DNA of 20,863 nt from positions 1 to 20,863 of the forward strand of contig CANCKV010000002.1 of NCBI GenBank assembly GCA_947378615.1. The letters run 5' to 3'. Both the position numbers and the translations under genes were made by a program. The DNA is from Chitinophagaceae bacterium (GTDB lineage: Bacteria > Bacteroidota > Bacteroidia > Chitinophagales > Chitinophagaceae). Below, piece after piece: positions 6,109 through 15,409 of this stretch (its first letter is position 1; every line of letters starts with the position of its first letter). Below the pieces are notes generated by a model. It did not search any database. It was not told where the DNA came from and saw only the letters and a program-made list of their open reading frames with translations.

Positions 6109-8226
6109 ATGTTATTACAACCTATACAATCGAGTTTTTTACTGCCCGATGGTTCTGAAGTAATCATTGAAACAGGTAAGATGGCACGTCAGGCTGACGG
6201 TGCTGTTACAGTTCGTCAAGGCAACTGTATTTTATTGGCAACAGTAGTTGCAAATAAGGACCCACGAGAAGGGCAAGATTTCTTCCCTCTAAGTGTTGAT
6301 TATCAAGAAAAATTTTCATCAGCAGGTCGTATTCCGGGTTCATTCTTCAAAAGAGAAGCTCGTTTGAACGACTACGAAATATTAACTAGCCGTCTGATAG
6401 ACAGGGCATTACGTCCACTTTTTCCTGAAGATTATTTCTGTGATGTTCAAGTTTTAATCAGTTTGATTTCTAGTGACCCTGAAATCATGCCTGATGCCTT
6501 AGCTTGTTTAGCAGCCTCTGCTGCTTTAGCAGTTTCTGATATTCCTGTAAAAGAAATTATTTCTGAAGTTCGTATCGGTAGAGTCAAAGGTCAATTTGTA
6601 GTAAACCCTACACGTTCTCAATTGGAAATTGCTGATATGGAATTCATCATTGCAGCTACTGAAAAGAACCTGATGATGGTAGAAGGTGAAGCTAAAGAAT
6701 GTAGTGAAGAAGATTTAGTTCTTGCTTTACAATTGGCTCACGACGCAATTCGCATTCAAATTACTGCTCAAGAAAAATTGAGAGAATTAAAGGGTGTTAC
6801 TACTAAAAGAGATTATAAGAAACCTGTTGAAGACCTTGAATTAAAGGCTAAGGTTGATACATTTGCTCGTACTAAAATTTATGATATCTCTCGTAAAGGG
6901 TCTTCAAAACACGAAAGAACAGACGCTTATGCCGTTGTAAAAGACGAATTAATCGCTAGTTTAGGTGAAGAAGTAACTGATGTACAAAAGAAATTGGCTA
7001 AAAAATATTATGCTGACTTACAATGGGAAGTGGTAAGAAGTATGATTATAGATGACCGTTTCCGTTTGGATGGTCGTAAATTAGATGAGGTTCGTTCGCT
7101 ATCTATGGAAGTTGACATCTTACCTGGGCCACACGGTTCTTCTTTGTTTACTCGTGGTGAAACTCAATCTTTGACTACAGTCACTTTTGGTACTGCTCTT
7201 GATGAGTTATTAGTTGAAAGTGCGGGTAAATCTGTAGAAAGTAAATTCTATTTACACTACAATTTCCCTCCGTTTAGTACAGGTGAAGTAAAGATGATGC
7301 GTGGTCAAAGCCGTCGTGAAGTAGGTCATGGTAACCTTGCGCAACGTTCTTTGAAACAAATGATGCCTTCTAGCAACGAATATGGTTACACTGTTCGTGT
7401 AGTAAGTGATATATTAGAAAGTAACGGTTCATCTTCAATGGCTACCGTTTGTGCGGGTTCATTGGCATTGATGGATGCGGGTGTTCCTGTTCCTAAGCAT
7501 GTTAGTGGAGTAGCAATGGGATTGATTACTCGTGAAGACAATAAATATGCAATCCTTACAGATATATTGGGTGATGAAGATCATTTGGGAGATATGGACT
7601 TTAAGGTTACTGGAACTCGTGATGGTATCTGTGGCGTACAAATGGATATTAAGGTGGATGGTTTGAGCATGGATACGATGCGTGAAGCATTAGCGCAAGC
7701 TCGTGCAGGTCGCTTACACATTCTTGATGCCATGTATGATACAATTGCTGTAGCTCGTGCAGAAGTTAAACCTCATGCTCCTCGTGTAATTAAGTATATC
7801 ATTGACAAGGAATTTATCGGTGCTGTAATCGGACCGGGTGGTAAGATTATTCAAGAAATTCAAAAAGAAACAGGTACTACTATCAATATCGAAGAAGTGG
7901 GTAATACAGGTCAAGTAAGCATCTTCTCAAACAATAAAGAAGCAGTTGAAAGAGCCTTGAATTGGGTGAAGGGAATCGTTTCTGTTCCTGAAATAGGTAC
8001 TGAATATGAAGGAACAGTGAAGAGTATCAAGGAATTTGGTGCTTTTGTAGAGTTCTTACCTAAGAAAGAAGGGTTACTTCATATCAGCGAAATTAGCTGG
8101 AAACGCCTTGAAACAATGGAAGGTGTATTGAAAGAAGGACAAAAGATTAAGGTTAAACTATTGGATATTGATTCTAAGACTGGCAAATTCAAATTAAGCC
8201 ACAAGGTTTTGTTGCCACGACCCTAA
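6109..8226 (+). CDS. pnp: Polyribonucleotide nucleotidyltransferase (PNPase)
   Basis: PNPase degrades RNA from the 3' end using phosphate and can also add tails. The order is two RNase PH domains split by a helical linker, then KH, then S1. Visible landmarks include IETGKMARQADGAV at the start, RPLFPEDY, the FSTGEVKMMRGQSRREVGHG segment of the second PH domain, the acidic active-site cluster GDEDHLGDMD at 488-497, the KH loop GPGG at 575-578, and an S1 domain from about 634 (YEGTVKSIKEFGAFVEFLP). At 705 residues the length is normal. I chose the ATG at 6109 because it places about 14 residues before the first DG, as in relatives; an in-frame TTG at 6091 directly after a hairpin is an alternative. 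Confidence 0.97.
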   Translation: MLLQPIQSSFLLPDGSEVIIETGKMARQADGAVTVRQGNCILLATVVANKDPREGQDFFPLSVDYQEKFSSAGRIPGSFFKREARLNDYEILTSRLIDRALRPLFPEDYFCDVQVLISLISSDPEIMPDALACLAASAALAVSDIPVKEIISEVRIGRVKGQFVVNPTRSQLEIADMEFIIAATEKNLMMVEGEAKECSEEDLVLALQLAHDAIRIQITAQEKLRELKGVTTKRDYKKPVEDLELKAKVDTFARTKIYDISRKGSSKHERTDAYAVVKDELIASLGEEVTDVQKKLAKKYYADLQWEVVRSMIIDDRFRLDGRKLDEVRSLSMEVDILPGPHGSSLFTRGETQSLTTVTFGTALDELLVESAGKSVESKFYLHYNFPPFSTGEVKMMRGQSRREVGHGNLAQRSLKQMMPSSNEYGYTVRVVSDILESNGSSSMATVCAGSLALMDAGVPVPKHVSGVAMGLITREDNKYAILTDILGDEDHLGDMDFKVTGTRDGICGVQMDIKVDGLSMDTMREALAQARAGRLHILDAMYDTIAVARAEVKPHAPRVIKYIIDKEFIGAVIGPGGKIIQEIQKETGTTINIEEVGNTGQVSIFSNNKEAVERALNWVKGIVSVPEIGTEYEGTVKSIKEFGAFVEFLPKKEGLLHISEISWKRLETMEGVLKEGQKIKVKLLDIDSKTGKFKLSHKVLLPRP

Positions 8227-8254
8227 TTTAATTGATAATTAATAATTGATAAAT

Positions 8255-8290
8255 AAAAAAGCCCGCACTTTAATTAGTGTGGGCTTTTTT
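8255..8290. terminator. Bidirectional terminator between pnp and the sus-like operon
   Basis: AAAAAAGCCCGCACT and AGTGTGGGCTTTTTT pair with one G-U/A-C position around loop TTAATT. Runs of A before and T after make it symmetrical, so it can end pnp transcripts (29 bp after the stop) and also those of the convergent SusC/SusD/DUF5017 operon. Confidence 0.92.
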
Positions 8291-8364
8291 GTTTTAATAC
8301 AGTTGAGTTTTAGGAAAGCAATTGTGTTTAATCAATTATGGTACAAATATTTAGTCACAGTCCC

Positions 8365-9498
8365 TTAATTGACTGAAATAGCAATATGTCTAACCACCTG
8401 ATTCAGTTGATTTAAATTGGTATTCTGTCCTACAAAAACCATATCATAAGTCTTACCTGACTTGAAGGTAGAATCAATCGGTATTGAATATCTTGCATAT
8501 ACACCATTTGCCTTCACAAATTTCATTCCCTTAGTTGGAGTATTTACATAGTTCTTAATGACAGCAGAAGGGAAATCATGTCGAACTAGCTTCAAGTTAA
8601 CAGGAGAAGTAATTAACCAATCTTCATTGTCAGGATTATTTTTTACTGTCGTAAGTCCTGGGTCGAAAGTAATAGGATAGGCTGATTGAATAGCAACTCC
8701 ACTAGAATTACAAGGCTTGTTATTAATGACAATTGGTGGATTTAGTGAGTTGATACCATAATCTCCGACATTCCAAGCATTATAATTAGCATTAATGAAA
8801 CTAAATGGAGGATTGTTTTTTAAATTAACCTGAGTCCATCCAACAAATTGAAAATAAGGAACAGTATCGGTCGTTAAACTCGCCACAGAAGCAAATGGTG
8901 CTGCGAAAAGAGGCGTAAATGTACTATCAGAAAGAATATTACAAAGTGTCAGGTTTTGAACCTGCCATTTTCTTTGTTGTGTTGCCGTATTTTGCTTACC
9001 TAATACTTGAAATGCAATATAAACAGAGTCGGCAGAATTGAACCTTGAAATATCAATCGAACCAGAATTGACAAAGCCGGTAGTCGTTATTAACGGCCAT
9101 TTTGCGAAACTTGACATATCTACCCAATTAGCATTTGCTATTCCTGTAGAATCATAACTCTTTAAGTTAGTTGCAATTTTTAAAAGTAAGGTATCTCCGT
9201 TGTTTGTTTTACTAGCCTGTGATAAGGATGTTTGAAACTTCAAAATATTAGTTCCTTGTTCATTAGTTCTGTTAATTTGATTGTAATTATTACCCGGTTT
9301 GCCTGAATAAAAAAGAATCTCATCGACTTCTTGATTGATTGAAAAAACAACCGTATCTCCAATATTGTAGCTTTGCTTATCAGTTACTACATTAAACCCT
9401 TCAATAGGTTTTGCATCAATCAATTTCTTACAACCTGTATTAACAAAAGTTGCTAAGGAAAGTAAGATTACCGTAATCGTTATTTTATATGTGTTCAT
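8365..9498 (-). CDS. DUF5017 surface lipoprotein in SusE-like position
   Basis: The 377-residue product has a lipoprotein signal peptide with the acylated cysteine at C23 (FVNTGCKK). The N-terminal region has GFNVVTDKQSYNIGDTVVFS and the DUF5017 hallmark EILFYSGKPGNNY near 60-72. The rest is beta-rich and ends with a strand-type tail (YDMVFVGQNTN, VRHIAISVN). DUF5017 proteins are typically encoded directly after SusC/SusD pairs, where they are thought to sit on the outer surface and help bind glycan; the ligand is unknown. The gene starts 19 bp after the susD stop and is the last gene of the operon before the shared terminator. Confidence 0.87.
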   Translation of the reverse strand: MNTYKITITVILLSLATFVNTGCKKLIDAKPIEGFNVVTDKQSYNIGDTVVFSINQEVDEILFYSGKPGNNYNQINRTNEQGTNILKFQTSLSQASKTNNGDTLLLKIATNLKSYDSTGIANANWVDMSSFAKWPLITTTGFVNSGSIDISRFNSADSVYIAFQVLGKQNTATQQRKWQVQNLTLCNILSDSTFTPLFAAPFASVASLTTDTVPYFQFVGWTQVNLKNNPPFSFINANYNAWNVGDYGINSLNPPIVINNKPCNSSGVAIQSAYPITFDPGLTTVKNNPDNEDWLITSPVNLKLVRHDFPSAVIKNYVNTPTKGMKFVKANGVYARYSIPIDSTFKSGKTYDMVFVGQNTNLNQLNQVVRHIAISVN

Positions 9499-9517
9499 TT
9501 GTCCTTAATTTTATTAT

Positions 9518-11491
9518 TTACCAACCTGGATTTTGACTCAAAGCCCCTTCTAAAGCTAATTCAGCTGATGGAATTGGATAAAGACTAAACTTTTGAGGAT
9601 TTGATAAAAAGTTGTTGACACCTAAAAGTGAAGATGTCAAAATTGCTGAAGTAGGTGCATTAGAGTTACCAATTGCGGTTTTCAGATTATTTATAGCATT
9701 TATCATGACAGACAATCCCCAACGCTTTAAATCATTACGACGGACTCCTTCAAAACAAAGTTCTCTTGAACGTTCTGCCATGATACTATCCATTGTCACT
9801 ACAGGAACATCAACAGGGGAAACAGATTTTGGGTCATATCCATAAGCCCTTCTTTTTACTTGATTATAATATTCAACTCCTGCAGCTGTCGCAGTTCCTC
9901 CACCACCTCTAACTTGCAAATCCGCTTCAGCAGCCATTAATAGCACATCTGCATATCGAATAATAGGAAAGTTTGAAGAGGTTACTGTAGTACTTTTGGT
10001 AATATTCATTTCATATTCTCTTCTCCATTTTGCAACTGGACGGTCAAAAGTTGTCACATAGCCTGTTCCCTGAGTGGCAACAGAAAATGATAAAATTGCA
10101 CCTGTTGTAGGGTTTAAAGTCATGGTGCCTAACTTAAAATTTTTTCCAGGGGAAGGAAAACTAATCGTTAATGAGGGGGATGGAGAATTTACATAACCAC
10201 TGCCTCCATTTGTGACTGTTATGCTAAGAACGGCACCTGTGTTTATATCTACATTCGCTACAGCGGTTGCCCCTGAACCATAGTAAGTAGTATCATAGTT
10301 GATTTTTATAGGAACTCCATTTTGAAATATGGTATCTCGAACTTTTAATGTTCTCCCGGGAGTGATGACTACTTTAGAACCTAATGGTATTTTATTAGCA
10401 TTAGAATCCAAGGTATAGGAAGACATTACCCAATCTTTTCTTAAATCTCCTGCACCATACAAATTTGCCAATGTTGGATAAGGACGATATATCCCTGTGG
10501 ATCTTAATGTTGTAGAAGGACAGGTAATACCCATTAATACACCAAGTTGTTGTGTGGCCAAATAGCCTAAGCCCGCATAGGAACCGACACCATTTGACAG
10601 AAAAGCTGCATCCCACATTCCTTCTGTCAGATTTTTATCTACAAAATTATCTTGCATGTTATTGATAAATAATCTTGCATAGGCAGGTGTATTCGGATAT
10701 TGAGGGTGTGAAGAACTATTTAATGAATGAACGTTACGTTGAATTACTTTTTCTGCCCAATTCAAAGCTTTTTGATAATATACTTGCCCGCCGTTATTTG
10801 GGCTACCTGCTGCGGACAAACATACCCTTGCCAACATTCCCTCAACAGCTGTTTGTGTAACTGTTGTCGTGCTTTGTACCTGAGAAATAGTTTGTACTAA
10901 CGAATCTGCCGCAGTCATATCCATAATAATAGAATCATAAATGTTTTTTGTGGGTGTTTCTGGAATATCGAAGCTTGTACCCGAATTTGATGTCAATGTG
11001 GTTTTGTATGGGACATCACCAAAATTATTGACCAACAGATAGAAATAATATGCCCTTAAAAAAAGTGCCTGTCCCTTGATATTTGCCCGCTTTGTTTCGT
11101 TCATAACGGGTTGGTTAATCACACTCAATAGAATATTTGCCCGCTCAACTCCTGCATAAAGTGCCTTCCATAAATTCAAATAACTTGCATCGTCACTCGA
11201 TGAACGGAACGCTTCTGTTAATGCCTGAGTAGTTGTATTCGTAGCACTCAGCCCTGAATTAAATCCCTCATCATTCCCTGTAGAAAAGTATCCCCACATG
11301 CCCCATCCATACAATTGTTCTGCCTGCAACGAACTGTAAACTCCAGCTAACTGATTCGTCAACTGAGCCTCATTCGTTTTATCTGATGTTTGAAAGTTTA
11401 GCGGATCTAGGCTAATGTCTTTTTTACAAGCACTTATTAAACAGATAAATGAAAAGAATAGAAATGTCGTTGTTTTATTTATATTTTTCAT
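9518..11491 (-). CDS. SusD/RagB-family nutrient-binding lipoprotein with an unusual insert
   Basis: SusD proteins are outer-surface lipoproteins that cap a SusC channel and bind the glycan. The ATG at 11491 gives 657 residues with a lipoprotein signal peptide (FICLISAC, acylated C22), starting 25 bp after the susC stop; a longer frame reading back to 11578 would overlap susC and bury the signal peptide. SusD marks are the TPR-like helical core (LFLRAYYFYLLVNNFGDVPY), the FPIIRYADVLLMAAEA motif at 508-523, RSRELCFEGVRRNDLKRW, and the closing YPIPSAEL ... SQNPGW. Residues about 406-483 hold two beta-type repeats with NGGSGY and QGTGY, not usual for SusD, which makes the protein longer than most relatives. 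Confidence 0.95.
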   Translation of the reverse strand: MKNINKTTTFLFFSFICLISACKKDISLDPLNFQTSDKTNEAQLTNQLAGVYSSLQAEQLYGWGMWGYFSTGNDEGFNSGLSATNTTTQALTEAFRSSSDDASYLNLWKALYAGVERANILLSVINQPVMNETKRANIKGQALFLRAYYFYLLVNNFGDVPYKTTLTSNSGTSFDIPETPTKNIYDSIIMDMTAADSLVQTISQVQSTTTVTQTAVEGMLARVCLSAAGSPNNGGQVYYQKALNWAEKVIQRNVHSLNSSSHPQYPNTPAYARLFINNMQDNFVDKNLTEGMWDAAFLSNGVGSYAGLGYLATQQLGVLMGITCPSTTLRSTGIYRPYPTLANLYGAGDLRKDWVMSSYTLDSNANKIPLGSKVVITPGRTLKVRDTIFQNGVPIKINYDTTYYGSGATAVANVDINTGAVLSITVTNGGSGYVNSPSPSLTISFPSPGKNFKLGTMTLNPTTGAILSFSVATQGTGYVTTFDRPVAKWRREYEMNITKSTTVTSSNFPIIRYADVLLMAAEADLQVRGGGGTATAAGVEYYNQVKRRAYGYDPKSVSPVDVPVVTMDSIMAERSRELCFEGVRRNDLKRWGLSVMINAINNLKTAIGNSNAPTSAILTSSLLGVNNFLSNPQKFSLYPIPSAELALEGALSQNPGW

Positions 11492-11516
11492 AATGCTATA
11501 GTTAGATAGAGATAAA

Positions 11517-14500
11517 TTAAAAGATAATGTTTGCGCCAATAGTATAAGTTTTATACCTTGGGTAAGGAGTATAATCAAGTCCCTGTGCTAATGCTGCGGA
11601 ACCAGAACTTGGTTGAATGTACAAATACCCTACTCCACCTGTTGCGGAAGAACCTGCAAAACCTCCAACTGGAGAAGTAGCTGAATTTGCCCCTCTATAC
11701 GTGGATACTTCAGGATCTAATCCACTATATTTTGTCCATGTAAATAAGTTTTGTGCAGCTATAAACACCCTGAATTGATTAATTCCAATCCTTCGAATTA
11801 AATTTGCAGGAAGGTTGTAACCGAATGTTAGTGTTTTAAATCTTAAGAAAGAGGCATCTTCAATTAACCTAGAAGATAAACGTACCTTACCATCCAAATC
11901 TGTACCTCCTAAACGAGCATTTGCCCGAGGAATGTCATTCGTAGGATTATTTGGCGTCCATCTGTTGGCATATTCTGCAAATTGATTTGAATTGGCAAAA
12001 TAATTACCTCCATTGTCAAATACCATCTTGTTAGCATTTAGCACATCATTTCCATAACTCCATTGAAAGAATATTCCAAGACTAAAGGCTTTATAGGTAA
12101 AATTATTACTCAATCCTCCTGTATGAATTGGGAGTGGATTACCAATGATTGTTCTATCGTTATCATCAATAATTCCATCTCCATTCAAATCTTTATATTT
12201 TGGATCGCCAGGTTGTACTGAATTTGCCGTAGTACCATAACTCGCAATACCTGGTTTGAGGATATAAGTCCCATTTGAAATTTTATTAAAGTCAGCATAT
12301 TGATATACACCACCCCATTTATAGCCATAAAACTGTGTCATAGGATAACCCACTTTTGCAATCCAAGCAGTTGTTGTATTCAAATTCCAAGCTGTTTGTC
12401 TAACATCTGCCCCATTGTAGAAACTAACAATCTTGTTTTTATTAAAGGCAATATTAAAGGAGGTTGTCCATGTAAAACCCTTCTTTTGAATGTTAGTCGT
12501 TGTAACTGAAAATTCTATACCTCTATTTCTAATGGTACCTGCATTTTGATATTGTGAATTTGTTCCGTTAGCATATCCCGCAATTGATGGTAAGGGGACT
12601 GCTAACAAACTGTTCTTAGTATCTTTCAGATAATAATCAAACTCAACGAGTACCTTGTCTCTAAAGAAACTAAGGCTAGTACCCAAATCTAATTCATGTG
12701 TTGTTTCCCATGTAATATTTGGATTTCCGTAAAAAAAGCCAATCAGACCAGGGGTATTAACACCATTCATAGGATAGCCATAGCTTGTGCTTAATCCCAT
12801 TTGGTATAAATAGGCAAAATCACTTACCCTGTTATTACCTACTAATCCGTAACTGACACGAAGTTTACCATCTGTTAATGTATTAGATAGTTTTCTAGCA
12901 AAATTTTCTTGAGTAAAGCGCCAAGCAAAAGCTCCTGAAGGAAAGAAACCCCATTGATGACCCGGTGCAAACCTTGAAGAACCATCCTCACGGCCTGTTA
13001 CAGTAAATATATACTTTTCAAATAAAGAATAGTTTACACGACCAAGGAATGAAATTAATTGATTTTGACTAGGCGAATATGTAGCACCTGTAGCAGTGCC
13101 CGCACCAAGACTGCCGATACCCAAATATTCTAATGCTTGCGGAATTTGAATAGATTTATAACTATTTCCATTTGCCTTACCATAATTATAAGTAAAACCA
13201 GTCACGGCATCAATAATGTGATCTTTATCAAACCTCTTTCGATAAGATAAGGTGGACTCTGTAAGATAGTTGTTATTGTTATTATTGTATATGTATCCGT
13301 TGATCTGATTAATTGGATTGTAAAGCACTCCATTACTATTTAAAGACATATTTCCTTGTGATGTCTTAGAATTATAAAAAGCTTCAGTTGTTAATCTTGT
13401 ATTAGAGATACCGCCAGTTATTTTGAACTTTAGTTCAGGAGTAATTGTATATTCTAAAAAGGTATTTAATGTGGTCGTATTCGTGATGCTTTTACGATAT
13501 TCATTCAAAGCCTGTTGTTTTGGGTTTACTAAATTGTCGGGTACTGCAGAAGAACCATTTATTGCAGAACTATCAATAAAACCCGTTTCGAGACTAGATC
13601 CTCCAATTACATCTACCGGTCTGAATGCCCACATATTAAAAACAACGCCCCCTCCTGTGCCGGCAGTAGGCATAGTGCCAAAACTTGTCGTGTTTGAATA
13701 ATTCAAGCTACCTCCAATTCGAACATTATCCCCTAGTTTTGTATCAAAATTGATTTTTCCATCATATTTCTTCAGACCAGTATTAATGATAACTCCTTTT
13801 TGATTGGTAATTGAACCACTTAAAGCAAAACGAGTATCTTTATTTCCCCCAGTAATTCCAATATTATGAGTCTCAAGTCCACCTACTTGAAGCAATAAGT
13901 CTTGCCAATTATAGGGTTTTACATGTTTATAAGAATCAAGATCAATTCCATTTTGTAAATCAATGTATCTAATATTTCCAGTAACCACTTTAGTTGTTCC
14001 TGTACTTTGAATGCTATCTAATTCCAATTGCAGTTTCACAAACTCATAAGGACTAAGCATATTCATGCGTTTAGTAACATTTTGAATGCCATCTGAATAT
14101 GCATAACTAAACTTTGTTGGTTCTGCTTTTCCCTTTTTAGTAGTAATCATTATTACACCATTCGCTCCTCTCGAACCATAAATCGCAATTGAAGAGGCAT
14201 CTTTTAATACTTCAATCGATTCAATGTCGTTTGTATTGATTGAGTTTATATCAAGATTTTCAATGGCGAATCCATCCACAACATATAACGGAGAAGTTTC
14301 TTGACCTGCAGTACCACCTCTAATTACAATTTGAGAACCTCCTCCGGGTTGTCCATCATTTGTTGAAACAGTTACACCTGCTACTCTTCCTGCTAATGCT
14401 TGATCGAAAGATGTAACAGGAGCTTTTTTGACTTCATCCATATTCACCTTGCCAACCACCCCTGAGAATTCTTTCTTTTTCAAACTTCCATAACCGATTA

Positions 14501-14852
14501 CTATTACTTCATTCATACTAGTGTTCGCCTCAACCAACATGATAGAAACTGAACTTTTATTGCCTACTTTAACAGATTGAGTAATATAGTTAATATAACT
14601 AGCAATGATTGTATCCGAGGGACTTGCGTATAAAGTGAAATTTCCATGTTCATCTGCTTTTGTTCCCACACTCCTTCCTTTAACCTTCACGGTAGCTCCA
14701 ACAAGAGGATTTTTGTCACTTCCAATTACACTTCCAGTTATTTTCTTGGATTGCTTACCCATGTCATCTTCATTTTGTGCAAGGAGACTTTTTGAAATAA
14801 TGAATAAGGTAATAAATAATAAAATTCTAGAAACCCGTTTAAGGTTATTCAT
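11517..14852 (-). CDS. SusC/RagA-family TonB-dependent outer membrane transporter
   Basis: It imports oligosaccharides bound by the SusD partner, driven by TonB. From the ATG at 14852 the product has 1111 residues, starting with a signal peptide (MNNLKRVSRILLFITLFIIS, cleavage after LLA25). Ten residues upstream in frame exist (ATG 14882) but would spoil the signal. The carboxypeptidase-regulatory-like domain is at about 38-110 (ITGSVIGSDKNPLVGATVKV), a TonB-box region EVIVIGYG at 115-122, then a plug with IRGG, PLYVVDGF and the SusC motif ESIEVLKDASSIAIYGSRGA. The large barrel ends in TIGANIIF. There is no STN domain, so direct signalling to an anti-sigma factor is not expected. It is the first gene of the susC-susD-DUF5017 operon. 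Confidence 0.97.
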   Translation of the reverse strand: MNNLKRVSRILLFITLFIISKSLLAQNEDDMGKQSKKITGSVIGSDKNPLVGATVKVKGRSVGTKADEHGNFTLYASPSDTIIASYINYITQSVKVGNKSSVSIMLVEANTSMNEVIVIGYGSLKKKEFSGVVGKVNMDEVKKAPVTSFDQALAGRVAGVTVSTNDGQPGGGSQIVIRGGTAGQETSPLYVVDGFAIENLDINSINTNDIESIEVLKDASSIAIYGSRGANGVIMITTKKGKAEPTKFSYAYSDGIQNVTKRMNMLSPYEFVKLQLELDSIQSTGTTKVVTGNIRYIDLQNGIDLDSYKHVKPYNWQDLLLQVGGLETHNIGITGGNKDTRFALSGSITNQKGVIINTGLKKYDGKINFDTKLGDNVRIGGSLNYSNTTSFGTMPTAGTGGGVVFNMWAFRPVDVIGGSSLETGFIDSSAINGSSAVPDNLVNPKQQALNEYRKSITNTTTLNTFLEYTITPELKFKITGGISNTRLTTEAFYNSKTSQGNMSLNSNGVLYNPINQINGYIYNNNNNNYLTESTLSYRKRFDKDHIIDAVTGFTYNYGKANGNSYKSIQIPQALEYLGIGSLGAGTATGATYSPSQNQLISFLGRVNYSLFEKYIFTVTGREDGSSRFAPGHQWGFFPSGAFAWRFTQENFARKLSNTLTDGKLRVSYGLVGNNRVSDFAYLYQMGLSTSYGYPMNGVNTPGLIGFFYGNPNITWETTHELDLGTSLSFFRDKVLVEFDYYLKDTKNSLLAVPLPSIAGYANGTNSQYQNAGTIRNRGIEFSVTTTNIQKKGFTWTTSFNIAFNKNKIVSFYNGADVRQTAWNLNTTTAWIAKVGYPMTQFYGYKWGGVYQYADFNKISNGTYILKPGIASYGTTANSVQPGDPKYKDLNGDGIIDDNDRTIIGNPLPIHTGGLSNNFTYKAFSLGIFFQWSYGNDVLNANKMVFDNGGNYFANSNQFAEYANRWTPNNPTNDIPRANARLGGTDLDGKVRLSSRLIEDASFLRFKTLTFGYNLPANLIRRIGINQFRVFIAAQNLFTWTKYSGLDPEVSTYRGANSATSPVGGFAGSSATGGVGYLYIQPSSGSAALAQGLDYTPYPRYKTYTIGANIIF

Positions 14853-14918
14853 GCCGCAACTCGTACTCGATCTACTTATCATTTGGAAGCATTTGAAATA
14901 TCAATAAATAATGATGTG

Positions 14919-14926
14919 CAAAAGTA
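14919..14926 (-). promoter_or_regulatory. susC promoter -7 element
   Basis: On the minus strand 14926-14919 reads TACTTTTG, a perfect TAnnTTTG match, 67 bp upstream of the susC ATG. No TTG is found at the usual -33 distance, which would fit a promoter that depends on an activator. Confidence 0.6.
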
Positions 14927-14956
14927 AGTTTTGTTATGAATAAACTATTCGCATTG

Positions 14957-14986
14957 TGTTGCAAAAGATAGTTTTAATGTTGCAAA
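14957..14986. promoter_or_regulatory. Direct repeat TGTTGCAAA with 21-bp period, candidate activator site
   Basis: TGTTGCAAA occurs at 14957-14965 and again at 14978-14986, exactly 21 bp apart (two helical turns). Relative to the susC -7 element it lies at about -40 to -70, where AraC-like and hybrid two-component activators of PULs bind. Confidence 0.5.
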
Positions 14987-15344
14987 GGAGGGTTTATATC
15001 TTTATGGTGTCTTTCCATTCAGTTACTCAATAGATAAAATTCAGGTGTTTTTAGAAAAAAACTAGAAGGTCAATTCTTAAGTTATACAAAATCTCTCAAA
15101 TAAAGATAGTATTAATTGTTACTCAAATTTTCATTCGGGAATGTGGTTGAATTAGCACACTGAAATGCGGGGAAGTTGTTAGAAAAGAACTGTTAACCAA
15201 GCGTTTAGCTGTCAAAGGTTGCTGTAAAGCAATAAATAAATGGTTTATTGAGAAAGTTTATTCCTACCAACCTCTATTATTTTTCTATTATTAGGATAAT
15301 ATTGTTTTATCAAATTACTTTGCAGCATTAAACGTTCCTGCAAA

Positions 15345-15375
15345 ATTATTATCTCTTTCATTAGTTGATAATAAT
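15345..15375. promoter_or_regulatory. Inverted repeat upstream of the GH43 gene
   Basis: ATTATTATC (15345-15353) and GATAATAAT (15367-15375) are a perfect 9-bp inverted repeat spaced by 13 bp, ending 34 bp before the ATG. It may be a leader hairpin or an operator; it is AT-only apart from one pair, so chance is possible. Confidence 0.35.
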
Positions 15376-15409
15376 CAAGCATTTAATAAAAAAATACAAC
15401 TTAATTTAA

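Larger units (their letters stand above)
14853..15409. other. Divergent control region of the polysaccharide utilization locus (557 bp)
   Basis: This gap lies between susC (minus) and the GH43 gene (plus). It holds a susC -7 element, a 21-bp-period direct repeat, a weak GH43 -7 candidate TTACTTTG at 15315-15322 (one mismatch), and an inverted repeat in the GH43 leader. The middle part, about 15000-15280, shows no gene or clear motif. Confidence 0.6.

Noticed and set aside
10675..10860. 61-codon plus-strand open frame inside the SusD gene, and similar small frames inside SusC and pnp
   Set aside because: All are antisense shadows of long, well-recognised genes.
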